64,000 bases of DNA from Leptolyngbya sp. PLA1. GTDB taxonomy: Bacteria; Planctomycetota; Phycisphaerae; Phycisphaerales; UBA1924. Each line of letters starts with the position of its first letter. Position 1 is the first letter of the stretch. Where the stretch lies: assembly GCA_021405315.1 (NCBI GenBank), contig QWIH01000019.1, forward strand, positions 33,857 to 97,856. Direction: 5' to 3'. The notes beneath the pieces were generated by a model, which was given only the letters and a program-made list of their open reading frames with translations, was not told the DNA's origin and searched no databases. Shown here piece by piece: positions 34,766 to 44,738 of the stretch. The position numbers and the translations under genes were made by a program.

Positions 34766-36952
34766 CTACTTGATGTGCAGCATCTCGCGGTACGACGGGA
34801 TCGGCCACAGGTCGCGCGGCACCCGAGTCTCCAACTCGTCCACCACCTCCCGGACCGCCTCCTGCGCCGGCCTCACCTTGTCGCGAACGTGCTCCGCGTG
34901 CGCCGACACGTCGTCGTCGTGCCTCTCGGCCTCGCGGTCCAGCACCGCGATCGCCTTCCGCAGCTTCGAGACCAGCCCCGCGAAGTCGGCCAGCGCCGCC
35001 CTCGCGTCCTTGGCGTCCAGCCCCGCCATCTCCGCCGACGCCACCGTCTCCGCCAGCTCGATCTGGTACCGCTGCGCCGCCGGCAGCACCTGCGTGTTCG
35101 CGAGCAGGATCGCCGTCTCCGCCTCGATCAGCACCTGCTTCACGTACTTCTCGAGGAAGATGTGCGCCCGGCTCTCCAGCTCCAGCTTGCTCAGCACCCC
35201 GAACTTCTCGAACACCGCGATGTTCTTCTTCGACGGGATCTGCTGCAGCGCCGACACCGACTCCCTGAAGTTGGGCAGCCCGCGCTTCTTCGCCTCCGCG
35301 TGCCACTCCTTCGTGTAGCCGTCCCCGTCGAACAGCACCCGCTTGTGCTCCTTGACGATCCCCTGCAGCACGTCCTTCACCGCGGACTGCAGCTTCGCCG
35401 GGTCCGGGTTCTTCCCGACCGCCTTCTCGAGCATCCCGGAGATGTAGTCCAGCGACTCCGCCACGATCGTGTTCAGCACCGTCGAGGGCCACGCGACCGC
35501 CCCCGAGGAGCCCACCGCCCGGAACTCGAACTTGTTCCCCGTGAACGCGAAGGGGCTCGTCCGGTTCCGGTCCCCCGTGTGCCGCGGAAGGTGGGGCAGC
35601 GTCTTCGCCCCCAGGTCCAGACTCCCCTTCTGCTTCGTGCTCTTGGGTCCGCCACGCTCGAGCTGCCCGATGATGTCCGTGAGCATGTCGCCCAGGAAGA
35701 TCGACATGATCGCGGGCGGGGCCTCGTTCGCCCCCAGCCGGTGGTCGTTCGCCGCGGACGCCACCGACGCCCGCAGCAGGTCCGCGTGCAGGTCCACCGC
35801 GCGGATCACCGCGCACAGGAACACCAGGAACTGCATGTTCGTGTGCGTGTCGTCCCGCGGGTCCAGCAGGTTCACGCCCGTGTTGGTCGACATCGACCAG
35901 TTCACGTGCTTCCCGCTCCCGTTGATCCCCTTGAACGGCTTCTCGTGCAGGATGCACTGCAGCCCGAACCGCGGCGCCACCCGCTTGAGCGCCTCCATCA
36001 CCAGCATCTGGTGGTCGCTCGCGATGTTCGCCGTCTCGAACAGCGGCGCCAGCTCGAACTGGCACGGGGCCACCTCGTTGTGCCGCGTCTTCACCGGCAC
36101 GCCCAGCCGGTACAGCTCCCGCTCCACCTCGGACATGAAGCCGATCACCCGCGTCGGGATCGAGCCGAAGTAGTGATCCTCGAGCTGCTGCCCCTTCGGG
36201 GGCTTGGCGCCGAAGACCGTCCGGTCGCACGTGATCAGGTCATCACGCTTGTAGAACAGCTCCCGGTCGATCAGGAAGTACTCCTGCTCGCACCCCAGCG
36301 TCGCGATCACGTTCGTCACGCCCTGGTCGGTCCCGAAGATCTTCAGCACGCGACGAGCCTGCTCCGACAACGCCTGCATCGAGCGCAGCAGCGGGGTCTT
36401 CTTGTCCAGCGCCTCGCCCGTCCACGACACGAACGCCGTCGGGATGCACAGCGTCACCGTCCCGCCGTTCCGGTTCAGGAACACCGGGCTCGTGCAGTCC
36501 CACGCCGTGTACCCGCGCGCCTCGAATGTCGCACGGATCCCGCCCGATGGAAAGCTCGATGCGTCGGGCTCCCCCTGCACCAGCGCCGAACCCGTGAACT
36601 CCGACAGCGCCGAGCCCTCCCCGTCAGGCACCAGGAACGCGTCGTGCTTCTCCGCCGTCAGCCCCGTCAACGGCTGGAACCAGTGCGTGTAGTGCGTCGC
36701 GCCACGCTCCATCGCCCACTCTTTCATCGAACTCGCCACCACGTCCGCCACCGACGGGTCCAGACGCTCCCCGTGGTTCAGCGTTCGCTGGATCGCCCTG
36801 AACACCTCCTTCGGCAGACGCTGCTGCATCACCCGCATCGTGAACACGTCCTCCGCGAAGGTCTGGTCGACCCGCTGCTGCGAAGCGCCGTTCAACTCGT
36901 GGCGATGGTGGCTCATGTCCCTCGTCTTTCCGTTCAAGGCAAGGCTGCTCAT
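34766..36952 (-). CDS. glnN: type III glutamine synthetase
   Basis: The 728-residue length and motifs are those of GSIII. The segments are [54 protein letters not shown], and [25 protein letters not shown]-type ([19 protein letters not shown]) completes the active site. It makes glutamine from glutamate, ammonium and ATP. The ATG at 36952 with GGGAG upstream is chosen over a start 49 codons earlier, because the added stretch looks non-coding. Planctomycetes often rely on GSIII (established knowledge). The gap 36953-37141 shows no gene. Confidence 0.95.
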   Translation of the reverse strand: MSSLALNGKTRDMSHHRHELNGASQQRVDQTFAEDVFTMRVMQQRLPKEVFRAIQRTLNHGERLDPSVADVVASSMKEWAMERGATHYTHWFQPLTGLTAEKHDAFLVPDGEGSALSEFTGSALVQGEPDASSFPSGGIRATFEARGYTAWDCTSPVFLNRNGGTVTLCIPTAFVSWTGEALDKKTPLLRSMQALSEQARRVLKIFGTDQGVTNVIATLGCEQEYFLIDRELFYKRDDLITCDRTVFGAKPPKGQQLEDHYFGSIPTRVIGFMSEVERELYRLGVPVKTRHNEVAPCQFELAPLFETANIASDHQMLVMEALKRVAPRFGLQCILHEKPFKGINGSGKHVNWSMSTNTGVNLLDPRDDTHTNMQFLVFLCAVIRAVDLHADLLRASVASAANDHRLGANEAPPAIMSIFLGDMLTDIIGQLERGGPKSTKQKGSLDLGAKTLPHLPRHTGDRNRTSPFAFTGNKFEFRAVGSSGAVAWPSTVLNTIVAESLDYISGMLEKAVGKNPDPAKLQSAVKDVLQGIVKEHKRVLFDGDGYTKEWHAEAKKRGLPNFRESVSALQQIPSKKNIAVFEKFGVLSKLELESRAHIFLEKYVKQVLIEAETAILLANTQVLPAAQRYQIELAETVASAEMAGLDAKDARAALADFAGLVSKLRKAIAVLDREAERHDDDVSAHAEHVRDKVRPAQEAVREVVDELETRVPRDLWPIPSYREMLHIK

Positions 36953-37141
36953 GACACTCCCTTGGGCGCTCCGCGCCCGGGCCTGTGCGATCCCCGCCGC
37001 GGACCTTCCGCGACCGGGCGTCTTCTGTGTCCGTTGAAACGCGGGCCAGACAGGCCCCTCCCGGACTAGACATTGTGGCGGCGTGCGATGGGCGGACAAG
37101 TCGATTCCCGCGGATTCCCTGTCGCTTGGCCGTCCCCGGGC

Positions 37142-37999
37142 CTATCCCGCCAGCCCCGCCGCCAGCTCCGCCACCAGACCCCGCACCGCCGCTTCGGGGG
37201 GCTGCCCCTTCCCCTCCCCCATCCGTCGGACCAGTGCGCTCCCCACAATCACCCCATCCGCGTGCCGAACAGCCGCCCGGACCTGCTCCACCGTCGAGAT
37301 CCCAAAGCCCACCACGATCGGCAGGTCGGTCATCCCCCGCAGATGCCCGATCTTCCCGCCCACGTCCGGCGCTTCCGCGCTCTCTCCCGTGACGCCCGCC
37401 CGCGCCAGCAGATACACAAACCCCGTGCAGGCCTTGACGATCCGCTCCGCGCGCGCCTTGCTCGTGGACGGCGCGATGAGCATCGGCACGCTTACCCCCG
37501 CACGCGACGCCGCCGCGACCAGCGGCTCCGAATCCTCCACCGTCAGGTCGGGCACCAGCACCGCGTCGAATCCCGCTTCCGCCGCACGCTTCGGGAAGCC
37601 CTCCAGCCCCCCGCACCGATGCACCACCGACACGCTCACCATCGCCACCAGCCCCAGAGGCGGCTTCTCCCCACCCAGCATCTCCTTCACCATCGCATCA
37701 CGAACGCCCGCCGCCTCCCCGCCCTCCGACCCCCGAAACCCCCGCACCTGCTCCAACACCCGCTCCGCCGTCATCCCCTGCCTCAACGCCTCGTGCATCG
37801 CCGCCGCGATCACCGGCCCGTCCGCGATCGGGTCCGAGTACGGAATCCCCACCTCCACGATCCGCGCGCCCGCCTCCTTCGCCGCGCGAAGCGCCGGCGC
37901 CAACGCTCCGGGCACCGGGTACCCGGCGCACACAAACGGCATCAGCGCCTTCTTCCCACCCGCCCTCAACTCATCAAAGATCGTGTCAATCCGCGGCAT
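37142..37999 (-). CDS. trpA: tryptophan synthase alpha subunit
   Basis: The 285-residue TIM-barrel protein has the catalytic residues Glu49 (IVEVG) and Asp60 (DPIADGPVI), at the same numbers as in the enteric enzyme. It also has the phosphate-binding VVGFGIST and GVIVGSALVR near the end. It converts indole-3-glycerol phosphate to indole and glyceraldehyde-3-phosphate. The partner gene trpB and other trp genes are not in the neighbourhood, so the pathway is scattered. Confidence 0.95.
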   Translation of the reverse strand: MPRIDTIFDELRAGGKKALMPFVCAGYPVPGALAPALRAAKEAGARIVEVGIPYSDPIADGPVIAAAMHEALRQGMTAERVLEQVRGFRGSEGGEAAGVRDAMVKEMLGGEKPPLGLVAMVSVSVVHRCGGLEGFPKRAAEAGFDAVLVPDLTVEDSEPLVAAASRAGVSVPMLIAPSTSKARAERIVKACTGFVYLLARAGVTGESAEAPDVGGKIGHLRGMTDLPIVVGFGISTVEQVRAAVRHADGVIVGSALVRRMGEGKGQPPEAAVRGLVAELAAGLAG

Positions 38000-38052
38000 T
38001 CCGCCACTGTAGGATCAGGCGCACCCAGCGCCCACCGCCGCCGTCCCTCTTC

Positions 38053-38547
38053 ATGACACCGCCCCGCGCACACGCCCGACACATCCTCACCGACGACGCC
38101 GGCACGCCCCTCCGCGTCGTCCGCGACCGCACCGATACCGGCCCGCTCACCGGCCTTGCCAGACGCCTCACCACCTCGCTGCTCCCGCACGCCCTCCTCG
38201 CCGCCTCACTCGCCCCCTGCGCCATGACCGTCCCGGGTCTGTGGCTCGCCTACAACGGCAACCGCCTCCGCCCAGGCACCCAGGCCCTCCTCGCCCTCGC
38301 CCTGCTCCTCGCGATCGCACTGGTCGTCTGGATCGCCCGCGCACTCGCCCGCGAGTGGCTCCTCCGCCTCGACTGGGAACTCGCCTCCACACGCCGAAAT
38401 CACGGACGCTGCGCCGGGTGCGGCTTCGACCTCGCCGGCGCCGCCCCGGACCCCGAAGGCCTCGCCCCATGCCCCGAGTGCGCGCACCGGTGGCGCACCA
38501 TTCCCCTCACTCAATCTCGTCCCGAAGGCCCTCCAGCCCCGCCGTGA
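38053..38547 (+). CDS. membrane protein with C-terminal zinc ribbon
   Basis: The 164-residue protein has two hydrophobic helices (LLPHALLAASLAPCAMTV...LWLAY and ALLALALLLAIALVVWIARALA). A cytosolic zinc ribbon follows: CAGCGFDLAGAAPDPEGLAPCPECAHRW, with a CXXC-CXXC spacing common in planctomycete membrane proteins of unknown role. The last 41 bases overlap the 3' end of the convergent map gene. No clear Shine-Dalgarno sequence. Confidence 0.7.
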   Translation: MTPPRAHARHILTDDAGTPLRVVRDRTDTGPLTGLARRLTTSLLPHALLAASLAPCAMTVPGLWLAYNGNRLRPGTQALLALALLLAIALVVWIARALAREWLLRLDWELASTRRNHGRCAGCGFDLAGAAPDPEGLAPCPECAHRWRTIPLTQSRPEGPPAPP

Positions 38548-39373
38548 GCACCCGGGGCCCGTCCTCCGCGATCAGCACGTCGTGCTCGTAGTGCACCGTC
38601 ATCGAGCCGTCCGCCGAGTACACCGGCCAGTCGTTCAGCCGCGGCGCATACTCGCTGGGCCTCTGCACCGTCTCCCCAGTGCCCACCGCGATCATCGGCT
38701 CCACCGCGACCAGATTCCCCACCTTCCACACGTGCCCCGCCTCCGTCCACGGCGAACCAGGCTTGGGCCTGTGATTCAGCAGATGAGGCGGCAGGTGCAG
38801 CCCGCGCTTCCCCTTCTCATCCACCTTCCGCCCGATCCCGTGACCGCCCCAGTTCTCCACGCACCGATACCCGTACTTCTTCTCCACGCAGTCCTGCACC
38901 GTCACCGCCCACTCCATGTACTTCTTGCCCGCCCGCAACTGCTCGATCCCCGCCGCCAGCGACTCCTTCCCGCAGTCCATCAGCCGCCGAACCTCCGGCG
39001 TCGGCCTCCCCATCGAGTACGTCCACGCCGCGTCACCCACCCAGCCCTGAAACCACACGCCGATGTCGACCTTCAGCACATCCCCCGGCTGCAACGGCTG
39101 CTTCCGATACGCCGCGTGCCCGTGCACCACGCACTCGTTCACGCTCAGGCACGCGTGCGACGGAAACGGCAGGTGCCCCGCCACCGGATACCCCAGAAAG
39201 CACGAGCGGCAGGCAAGGTCCGCCAGCGTCTTCGCCACGAACACGTCAATCTGCGCCAGCGTCATCCCCACCCGCAGCCAGTCCGCCAGCCTCTGGTGCG
39301 TCTCCACCACCTTCCGCGCCGCCGCCTGCGCCGCCGCTGCTTCTGCCTCATTCAAGCACGGAACCGTTGCCAT
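38507..39373 (-). CDS. map: type I methionine aminopeptidase
   Basis: The 288-residue protein has the pita-bread fold motifs: SVNECVVHG, then the metal-binding VLKVDIGVWFQGWVGDAAWTYSMG (two Asp ligands) and HGIGRKVDEKG (His ligand). The Glu ligands are in AVEPMIAVG and near the end (VHYEHDVLI). The N-terminal ~35 residues are a short helix extension. A HLPPHLLNH stretch recalls longer MetAP variants. It removes the initiator Met from nascent proteins. It is divergent from metH. Confidence 0.93.
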   Translation of the reverse strand: MATVPCLNEAEAAAAQAAARKVVETHQRLADWLRVGMTLAQIDVFVAKTLADLACRSCFLGYPVAGHLPFPSHACLSVNECVVHGHAAYRKQPLQPGDVLKVDIGVWFQGWVGDAAWTYSMGRPTPEVRRLMDCGKESLAAGIEQLRAGKKYMEWAVTVQDCVEKKYGYRCVENWGGHGIGRKVDEKGKRGLHLPPHLLNHRPKPGSPWTEAGHVWKVGNLVAVEPMIAVGTGETVQRPSEYAPRLNDWPVYSADGSMTVHYEHDVLIAEDGPRVLTAGLEGLRDEIE

Positions 39374-39483
39374 GGGGGCCGATGGTAGTAGTCGTACCCT
39401 TCACCCGGCCGCCCGCCCGACCCCCAACCGCGCTGGTACCGATAACACCAGCCATCGTCCCTTCCAATCCGCCAACACCCTGC

Positions 39484-39513
39484 TATTATCCATTCATCCG
39501 GATGTAAGGATAA
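39484..39513 (+). promoter_or_regulatory. long palindrome over the metH promoter and leader
   Basis: TTATCCATTCATCC (39486-39499) is followed directly by GGATGTAAGGATAA (39500-39513); 12 of the 14 symmetric pairs match. The overlapping TATTAT (39484-39489) could be a -10 box, with a weak -35 TTCCAA at 39462-39467. The element ends 10 bases before the metH ATG and also contains its AAGGA. A dimeric repressor site is the simplest reading; an RNA hairpin hiding the ribosome site is an alternative. Confidence 0.5.
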
Positions 39514-39523
39514 AAGAGCGCCG

Positions 39524-42500
39524 ATGACATCTCCTTTCCTTCAACTCCTCGCTCGCCGTCCCATCGTCTTCGACGGCGCCATGGGCACAGCCACGCACGC
39601 CCGGAATCTGGACGTGCAGCGTGACTTCTGGGGCAAAGAAAACTGCCCGGAGGTCCTTGTCCTCGCACGGCCGGACGTCGTCGCCGAGATTCACGATTCC
39701 TTCCTCGCCGCGGGCGCGGACGTGCTGGAGACCTGCACCTTCGGCGGCATGCCCCACGTCCTCGCCGAGTTCGAGCTCCAGGACCGCTGCCACGAGATCA
39801 ACAAGGCAGCCGCCGAGCTCGCGCGCGACGTCGCCGACCGCCACGCCACCAAGGAGCGCCCGCGCTTCGTCGCCGGCTCCATGGGCCCGGGCACCAAGCT
39901 CATCACCCTCGGCAACATCGACTGGAACGCCATGTTCGAGTCCTACCGCGCGCAGGCCCGCGGCCTCCTCGCCGGTGGCGTCGACTCCTTCATCATCGAG
40001 ACCAGCCAGGATCTCCTCCAGGTCAAGTGCGCCATCAACGCCGTCCTCGCCGCCCTCTCCGACTCGGGCAAGTCTCCCTCCGACATCCCCATCCTCGTCT
40101 CCGTCACCATCGAGACCACCGGCAGCATGCTCCTGGGCACGGAGATCTCCGCTGTCGCTCATGCCCTCGCCGGCTACCCCATCGCCTCCCTCGGCCTCAA
40201 CTGCGCCACCGGCCCCACCGAGATGTCCGAGCACGTCCACTGGCTCGGCGCCAACTGGGCCGCCATGGGCCGCGCCGGCGTCACCCGCGCCGTCTCCGTC
40301 ATGCCCAACGCAGGCCTTCCCGTCCTCCGTGAAGGCCGCGCCGAGTTCCCCCTCGCCCCGGAGCCCTTCGCCCTCGCCATGCGCCGATTCCTCGACCAGG
40401 ATCGCGTCCGCATCGTCGGCGGCTGCTGCGGGACCACCCCCGACCACATCCGCCTCCTCGTCAACCAGGTCGAAGAGTCCCTCTCCAAGGGGAACCCAGC
40501 GCCCGCCTCCGTCAGCGCCCCCCGGCCCGCCGTCACCAGCCTCTACTCACCCCAGGAATACCGCCAGGACACCTCCATCCTCATCATCGGCGAACGCATG
40601 AACGCCAGCGGCAGCCGCGCATTCAAGAAGCTCCTCGAGGCCGAAGACTGGGACGGCATCGTCAGCCTCGCCCGCGAGCAGGTCCGCCACGATGGCGCCC
40701 ACGTCCTCGACCTCAACGTCGACTACGCGGGCCGTGACAACGCCGCCGACATGGCCCAGGTCGTCTCTCGCGTCGTCCGACAGGTCAACGTCCCCCTCAT
40801 GCTCGACTCGACCCAGCTCCGAACCATCGAGTCCGGCCTCCGCCACGCGGGCGGCAAGTGCATCATCAACTCCGCCAACTTCGAGGAGGGTGACCGCAAG
40901 TTCGACGAGGTGTGCGAACTCGCCCTCCGATACGGCGCCGGCCTGGTCATCGGCTCCATCGACGAAGACAAAGAAGCCTCCATGGCCCGCACCGCGGACC
41001 GCAAGCTCGCCATCGCCCGCCGCGCCTTCGACCGCGCCGTCCGCCACCACGGCCTCGCCCCCGCGGACATCCTCTTCGACCCCCTCGTCCTCCCCGTCTC
41101 CACCGGCATGGAGTCCGACCGCAGAAGCGCCCTGGAAACCATCGAGGGCGTCCGCCTCATCGCGCGGGCCTTCCCGGAGTGCCAGACCACCGTCGGCCTC
41201 TCCAACGTCTCGTTCGGCCTGCGCCCCGCCGCCCGCGTCGTTCTCAACAGCGCCTTCCTCCACGAGCTCCAGCAGGCCGGCCTCACCAGCGCCATCATCC
41301 ACTTCAGCAAGATCCTCCCGCGCACCCGCATCCCCGACGACCAGTGGAACGCCGCGCTCGATCTCATCTACGACCGCCGCCGCGAGGGCCACGACCCGCT
41401 CCAGGCCTTCATCGAGCTCTTCAAGGACGCCGCAGGACCCGCCGCCGCAGCAGGTCCCGCCAGGGTTTTCTCGCTCGAGGAACGCCTCCGGGCCCACATC
41501 GTCGACGGCGAAAAAGAAGGCCTCGAGGCCACCATCACCGCCGCCCTCGCCCTCTACCCGCCACTGGCCATCATCAACGACCACCTCCTCGACGGCATGA
41601 AGACCGTCGGCGACCTCTTCGGCTCCGGAAAGATGCAGCTCCCCTTCGTCCTCCAGTCCGCCGAGGTCATGAAGGCCGCCGTCGCTCTCCTCGAGCCCCA
41701 CATGGAGCGCGCCTCAGGCCAGAGCAAGGGCACCCTCGTGCTCGCCACCGTCAAGGGTGACGTCCACGACATCGGCAAGAACCTCGTCGACATCATCCTC
41801 ACCAACAACGGGTACCGCGTCGTCAACCTCGGCATCAAGCAGCCCCTCGACGAGATCGTCAGGGCCTGGAAGGAGCACAACGCCGACGCCATCGGCATGT
41901 CCGGCCTTCTCGTCAAGTCCGTCAACGTCATGGAGGAAAACCTCCGCGCTCTCAACGAGCAGGGCCTCCGCCCCGTCGTCATCCTGGGCGGCGCCGCCCT
42001 CACCAGACACTACTGCGAGAGCCACCTCCGAGACACCTACGAGGGCGACGTGTTCTACGGCAAGGACGCCTTCGACGGCCTCCGCACCATGGACCTCCTC
42101 ACCACAGGCCGCGCCGCGGATCTCGACCGCGAAATCGAAGACCGCCAGTCCAAGCGGTCCCGCGCCGAGGAGGCCATCAACCGCTCCCGCGCGGAAAAGC
42201 TCGCCGCCCCCGACCTGCCCGAACCCGGTCGGCCCGTCCAACGCTCCGACGTCTCCGCCTCCGTCCCCGTCCCGACGCCCCCCTTCTGGGGCTCGCGCGT
42301 CGTCGAAGGCCTCGATCTCGACGACATCTACCCGTTCATCAACCCCGTCGCCCTCTTCCGGGGCCAGTGGCAGGTCAAGAAGGGCGCCCTTTCCGACGCC
42401 GAATACACCGCCGTGCTCGAGGACACGATCACCCCGATCTTTGAGCGCCTCAAGGCGAACTGCCGCGACCAGCGGATCCTCCGCCCCGCCGTCGTCTACG

Positions 42501-43063
42501 GCTACTTCCCCTGCAACAGCGCCGGCAACGACCTCATCATCTGGGACCCCGCCTCGCCCTCGCGCGAACTCCTCCGCTTCACCTTCCCCCGCCAGCCCGA
42601 CAAGCGACGCCTCTGCATCTCCGACTTCTTCCGCCCCGCCGACTCCGGCCAGCCCGACGTCCTGGGCCTCTCCTGCGTCACCATGGGCCCCCGCGCCAGC
42701 GAGGCCGCTCAGGAGCTCTTCCGCGCCAACAACTACACCGAGTACCTCTACCTCCACGGGCTCGGCGTCGAGACCGCCGAGGCGCTCGCCGAGTTCTGGC
42801 ACAAGCGCATGCGACAGGAGCTCGGCATCGGCCACCTCGACAGCCCCCGCATCAAGGACCTCTTCACGCAGCACTACCAGGGAAGCCGCTACTCCTTCGG
42901 CTACCCCGCCTGCCCCCGCATGGAAGACCAGGAAAAACTCTTCGCGCTCCTCGACCCGGCACGCATCGGCTGCCGCCTCACCGAGAACTGGCAGATCGAC
43001 CCCGAGCAGAGCACCAGCGCCATCATCGTTCACCACCCTGAGGCCAAGTACTTCAACGTCTGA
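39524..43063 (+). CDS. metH: cobalamin-dependent methionine synthase
   Basis: The 1179-residue protein has all four MetH modules. The homocysteine domain has zinc ligands Cys227 (NCATGPTEM) and Cys301-Cys302 (GGCCGTTPDHIR). The methyltetrahydrofolate domain follows (IIGERMNASGSRAFK, LDLNVDYAGRDNAADM, NSANFEEGDRKFDE). The B12 domain has His748 in KGDVHDIGKNLVDI, the lower axial cobalt ligand. The C-terminal activation domain (about 860-1179) binds SAM for reactivation. It remethylates homocysteine. Slightly shorter than E. coli MetH (1227). A strong palindrome overlaps its promoter. Confidence 0.96.
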   Translation: MTSPFLQLLARRPIVFDGAMGTATHARNLDVQRDFWGKENCPEVLVLARPDVVAEIHDSFLAAGADVLETCTFGGMPHVLAEFELQDRCHEINKAAAELARDVADRHATKERPRFVAGSMGPGTKLITLGNIDWNAMFESYRAQARGLLAGGVDSFIIETSQDLLQVKCAINAVLAALSDSGKSPSDIPILVSVTIETTGSMLLGTEISAVAHALAGYPIASLGLNCATGPTEMSEHVHWLGANWAAMGRAGVTRAVSVMPNAGLPVLREGRAEFPLAPEPFALAMRRFLDQDRVRIVGGCCGTTPDHIRLLVNQVEESLSKGNPAPASVSAPRPAVTSLYSPQEYRQDTSILIIGERMNASGSRAFKKLLEAEDWDGIVSLAREQVRHDGAHVLDLNVDYAGRDNAADMAQVVSRVVRQVNVPLMLDSTQLRTIESGLRHAGGKCIINSANFEEGDRKFDEVCELALRYGAGLVIGSIDEDKEASMARTADRKLAIARRAFDRAVRHHGLAPADILFDPLVLPVSTGMESDRRSALETIEGVRLIARAFPECQTTVGLSNVSFGLRPAARVVLNSAFLHELQQAGLTSAIIHFSKILPRTRIPDDQWNAALDLIYDRRREGHDPLQAFIELFKDAAGPAAAAGPARVFSLEERLRAHIVDGEKEGLEATITAALALYPPLAIINDHLLDGMKTVGDLFGSGKMQLPFVLQSAEVMKAAVALLEPHMERASGQSKGTLVLATVKGDVHDIGKNLVDIILTNNGYRVVNLGIKQPLDEIVRAWKEHNADAIGMSGLLVKSVNVMEENLRALNEQGLRPVVILGGAALTRHYCESHLRDTYEGDVFYGKDAFDGLRTMDLLTTGRAADLDREIEDRQSKRSRAEEAINRSRAEKLAAPDLPEPGRPVQRSDVSASVPVPTPPFWGSRVVEGLDLDDIYPFINPVALFRGQWQVKKGALSDAEYTAVLEDTITPIFERLKANCRDQRILRPAVVYGYFPCNSAGNDLIIWDPASPSRELLRFTFPRQPDKRRLCISDFFRPADSGQPDVLGLSCVTMGPRASEAAQELFRANNYTEYLYLHGLGVETAEALAEFWHKRMRQELGIGHLDSPRIKDLFTQHYQGSRYSFGYPACPRMEDQEKLFALLDPARIGCRLTENWQIDPEQSTSAIIVHHPEAKYFNV

Positions 43064-43069
43064 CCGGCC

Positions 43070-43771
43070 TCACACCGGCTGCGCCGGAAACACCGCGACC
43101 TCCGACCCCTCCGCCAGCACCGTCGAGAACGGCTTCCGCCCCTTCAGGCACGCCCACGCGCCGCCGTACAGCCGCGCCCAGTCCACGTGCACGTCCGCCC
43201 ATTCCACCTTGTACACCAGCCACCGCGGGTGCATCACCCGGTACCGCACCGTCTCGCCGTGCTTCCCCTTCCCGTACCCCCATTCCTGGTCGATGAAGAA
43301 CGACTCCCACCCGTCGCCCTCCGGAAGCAGCGGGGGCTCCTTCCGCGCGCTCACCGTGATGCGGCTCTTCCTCCCCTCCAACTGCAGCGTGTGCTTCACC
43401 TCCAGCCCTTCCAGCGTGTGGTGGATCCTGCTCGCCATCGCCGCCCTCTCATACGGCTCGTTGTACACCCGCCGCGCCACCCACGACACGATCCGGCTCG
43501 GCACGTACTCCCGCACGAACACCACACCCCGATCCGGCCCCCGCCTCGCGTAGAACCGCAGATTCACCTCGGGAAACTCCCGAAACCCGGGCCAGGCGAT
43601 CCCCTTCACTCGCGCGTTCTCAAAATCAAACGCCACCAGGCTCGCGAAGCACTTCCCCTCGCGAGTGTCCAGCGTCAGCCCCCGCGGCAGATAGGGCGAC
43701 AGCAACTCCTCGGGCACGTCGTACGAAATGACGCACAGGTGCGACCAGTGAGCCCGCAGGAACGGCTTCAT
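43070..43771 (-). CDS. DUF2071 (YqjF-like) family protein
   Basis: The start at 43771 gives MKPFLRAHWSHLCVISYDVPEEL..., the usual DUF2071 opening (W.HL....Y.VP...L.P.LP.GL). The 233-residue protein also has CFASLVAFDFENARVKGIAWPGFREFPEVNLRFY, GVVFVREYVPSRIVSWVAR and a late FFIDQEWGYGKGKHGETVRYRVMHPRW. The fold is acetoacetate-decarboxylase-like, but the function is unknown. Its stop codon is 6 bases from the convergent metH stop. Confidence 0.8.
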   Translation of the reverse strand: MKPFLRAHWSHLCVISYDVPEELLSPYLPRGLTLDTREGKCFASLVAFDFENARVKGIAWPGFREFPEVNLRFYARRGPDRGVVFVREYVPSRIVSWVARRVYNEPYERAAMASRIHHTLEGLEVKHTLQLEGRKSRITVSARKEPPLLPEGDGWESFFIDQEWGYGKGKHGETVRYRVMHPRWLVYKVEWADVHVDWARLYGGAWACLKGRKPFSTVLAEGSEVAVFPAQPV

Positions 43772-43814
43772 CACCCCGGCATTCTCCCACGCCTCACCGT
43801 ACCATGCAACCCAG

Positions 43815-44738
43815 ATGTTCGAGCCCCACACCCAACCCGCCCTCTGGCCCCCCGACATCCCCGCCTCAAGGCTGGCCTCCCGCATCCGAACCGACGACCC
43901 CGCCGGGTGTTCCGTCGCCATCCTCGGACTCCCCGATGACCTGGGAATCCGCCTCAACGCCGGAAGGCCCGGCGCAGCCCAGGGCCCGGACGCCTTCCGC
44001 GCTGCCCTCGCCCGCTACGGCGTCGCCGAGCCCCTCGGCTGGGCCTGGCCTCTCATCTTCGACGCCGGAAACGTCATCCCCGCCCCAGGTCACGACGCCC
44101 ACGCCCTCGCCGAAACCCATCGCCGCGTCTCGCTCGTCACTCGAGACCTCCTCTCCCGTGGCCTCTTCCCCATCGCCATCGGCGGCGGACACGACCTCAC
44201 CTTCCCCTTCGTCCGCGCCGTCATCGAGCACGAGGCCGCCCACGGCCGCACCCTCGACGCCGGCCTCTATTTCGACGCTCACCTCGACGTGCGCGAGCAG
44301 CCCGGCAGTGGCATGCCCTTCCGCCGCCTCGTCGAAGACTGCGCCCTCCGTCAGCTCCACCTCGTCGGCTTCAGCCCATTCGTCAACACCGCGGAGCACG
44401 CCCGGTGGTTCCGGCATCGCGGAGGCTCCTTCCTCCCAGCCACCCGCCGCGCCATCCGCGAGGCCACGCCCGACGCCGACCGGGGCCGCTTTGTCAGCCT
44501 CGACATCGACGTCATCACCGCCGCCGCCGCCCCCGGCGTGAGCGCCGCCAACCCCGCCGGCCTCTCCCCGCGCCGCCTCGCCTCACTCCTCGATGTCGCC
44601 ATGCGACTCCCCGGCGTCCGCTGCTTCGACATCATGGAACTCTCCCCGCCCCACGACGAGTCGGGCCGTACCGCGCGCACCGCCGCGCACCTCTTCCTCG
44701 TCGCCCTCCGCGCCCTCGCCTCCCGGGGGCTCGCGTGA
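43815..44738 (+). CDS. hutG: arginase-family hydrolase, likely formimidoylglutamase
   Basis: The 307-residue ureohydrolase has the Mn-binding motifs GGGHDLT (His126), DAHLDVR (Asp154, His156, Asp158) and SLDIDVI (Asp230, Asp232). It lies directly upstream of hutI, with which it overlaps by 4 bases (GTGA). Formimidoylglutamase therefore fits better than arginase or agmatinase; it would release formamide from N-formimino-glutamate in histidine breakdown. The SxDxDxxDP consensus is altered after Asp232 (ITAAAAPG). hutH and hutU are not adjacent. Confidence 0.8.
   Translation: MFEPHTQPALWPPDIPASRLASRIRTDDPAGCSVAILGLPDDLGIRLNAGRPGAAQGPDAFRAALARYGVAEPLGWAWPLIFDAGNVIPAPGHDAHALAETHRRVSLVTRDLLSRGLFPIAIGGGHDLTFPFVRAVIEHEAAHGRTLDAGLYFDAHLDVREQPGSGMPFRRLVEDCALRQLHLVGFSPFVNTAEHARWFRHRGGSFLPATRRAIREATPDADRGRFVSLDIDVITAAAAPGVSAANPAGLSPRRLASLLDVAMRLPGVRCFDIMELSPPHDESGRTARTAAHLFLVALRALASRGLA

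Noticed and set aside
39374..39523. Cobalamin, SAM or SAH riboswitch before metH
   Set aside because: The 150-base leader is short and lacks the B12-box, the SAM-I junction and the SAH pseudoknot patterns; the palindrome explains the visible structure better.
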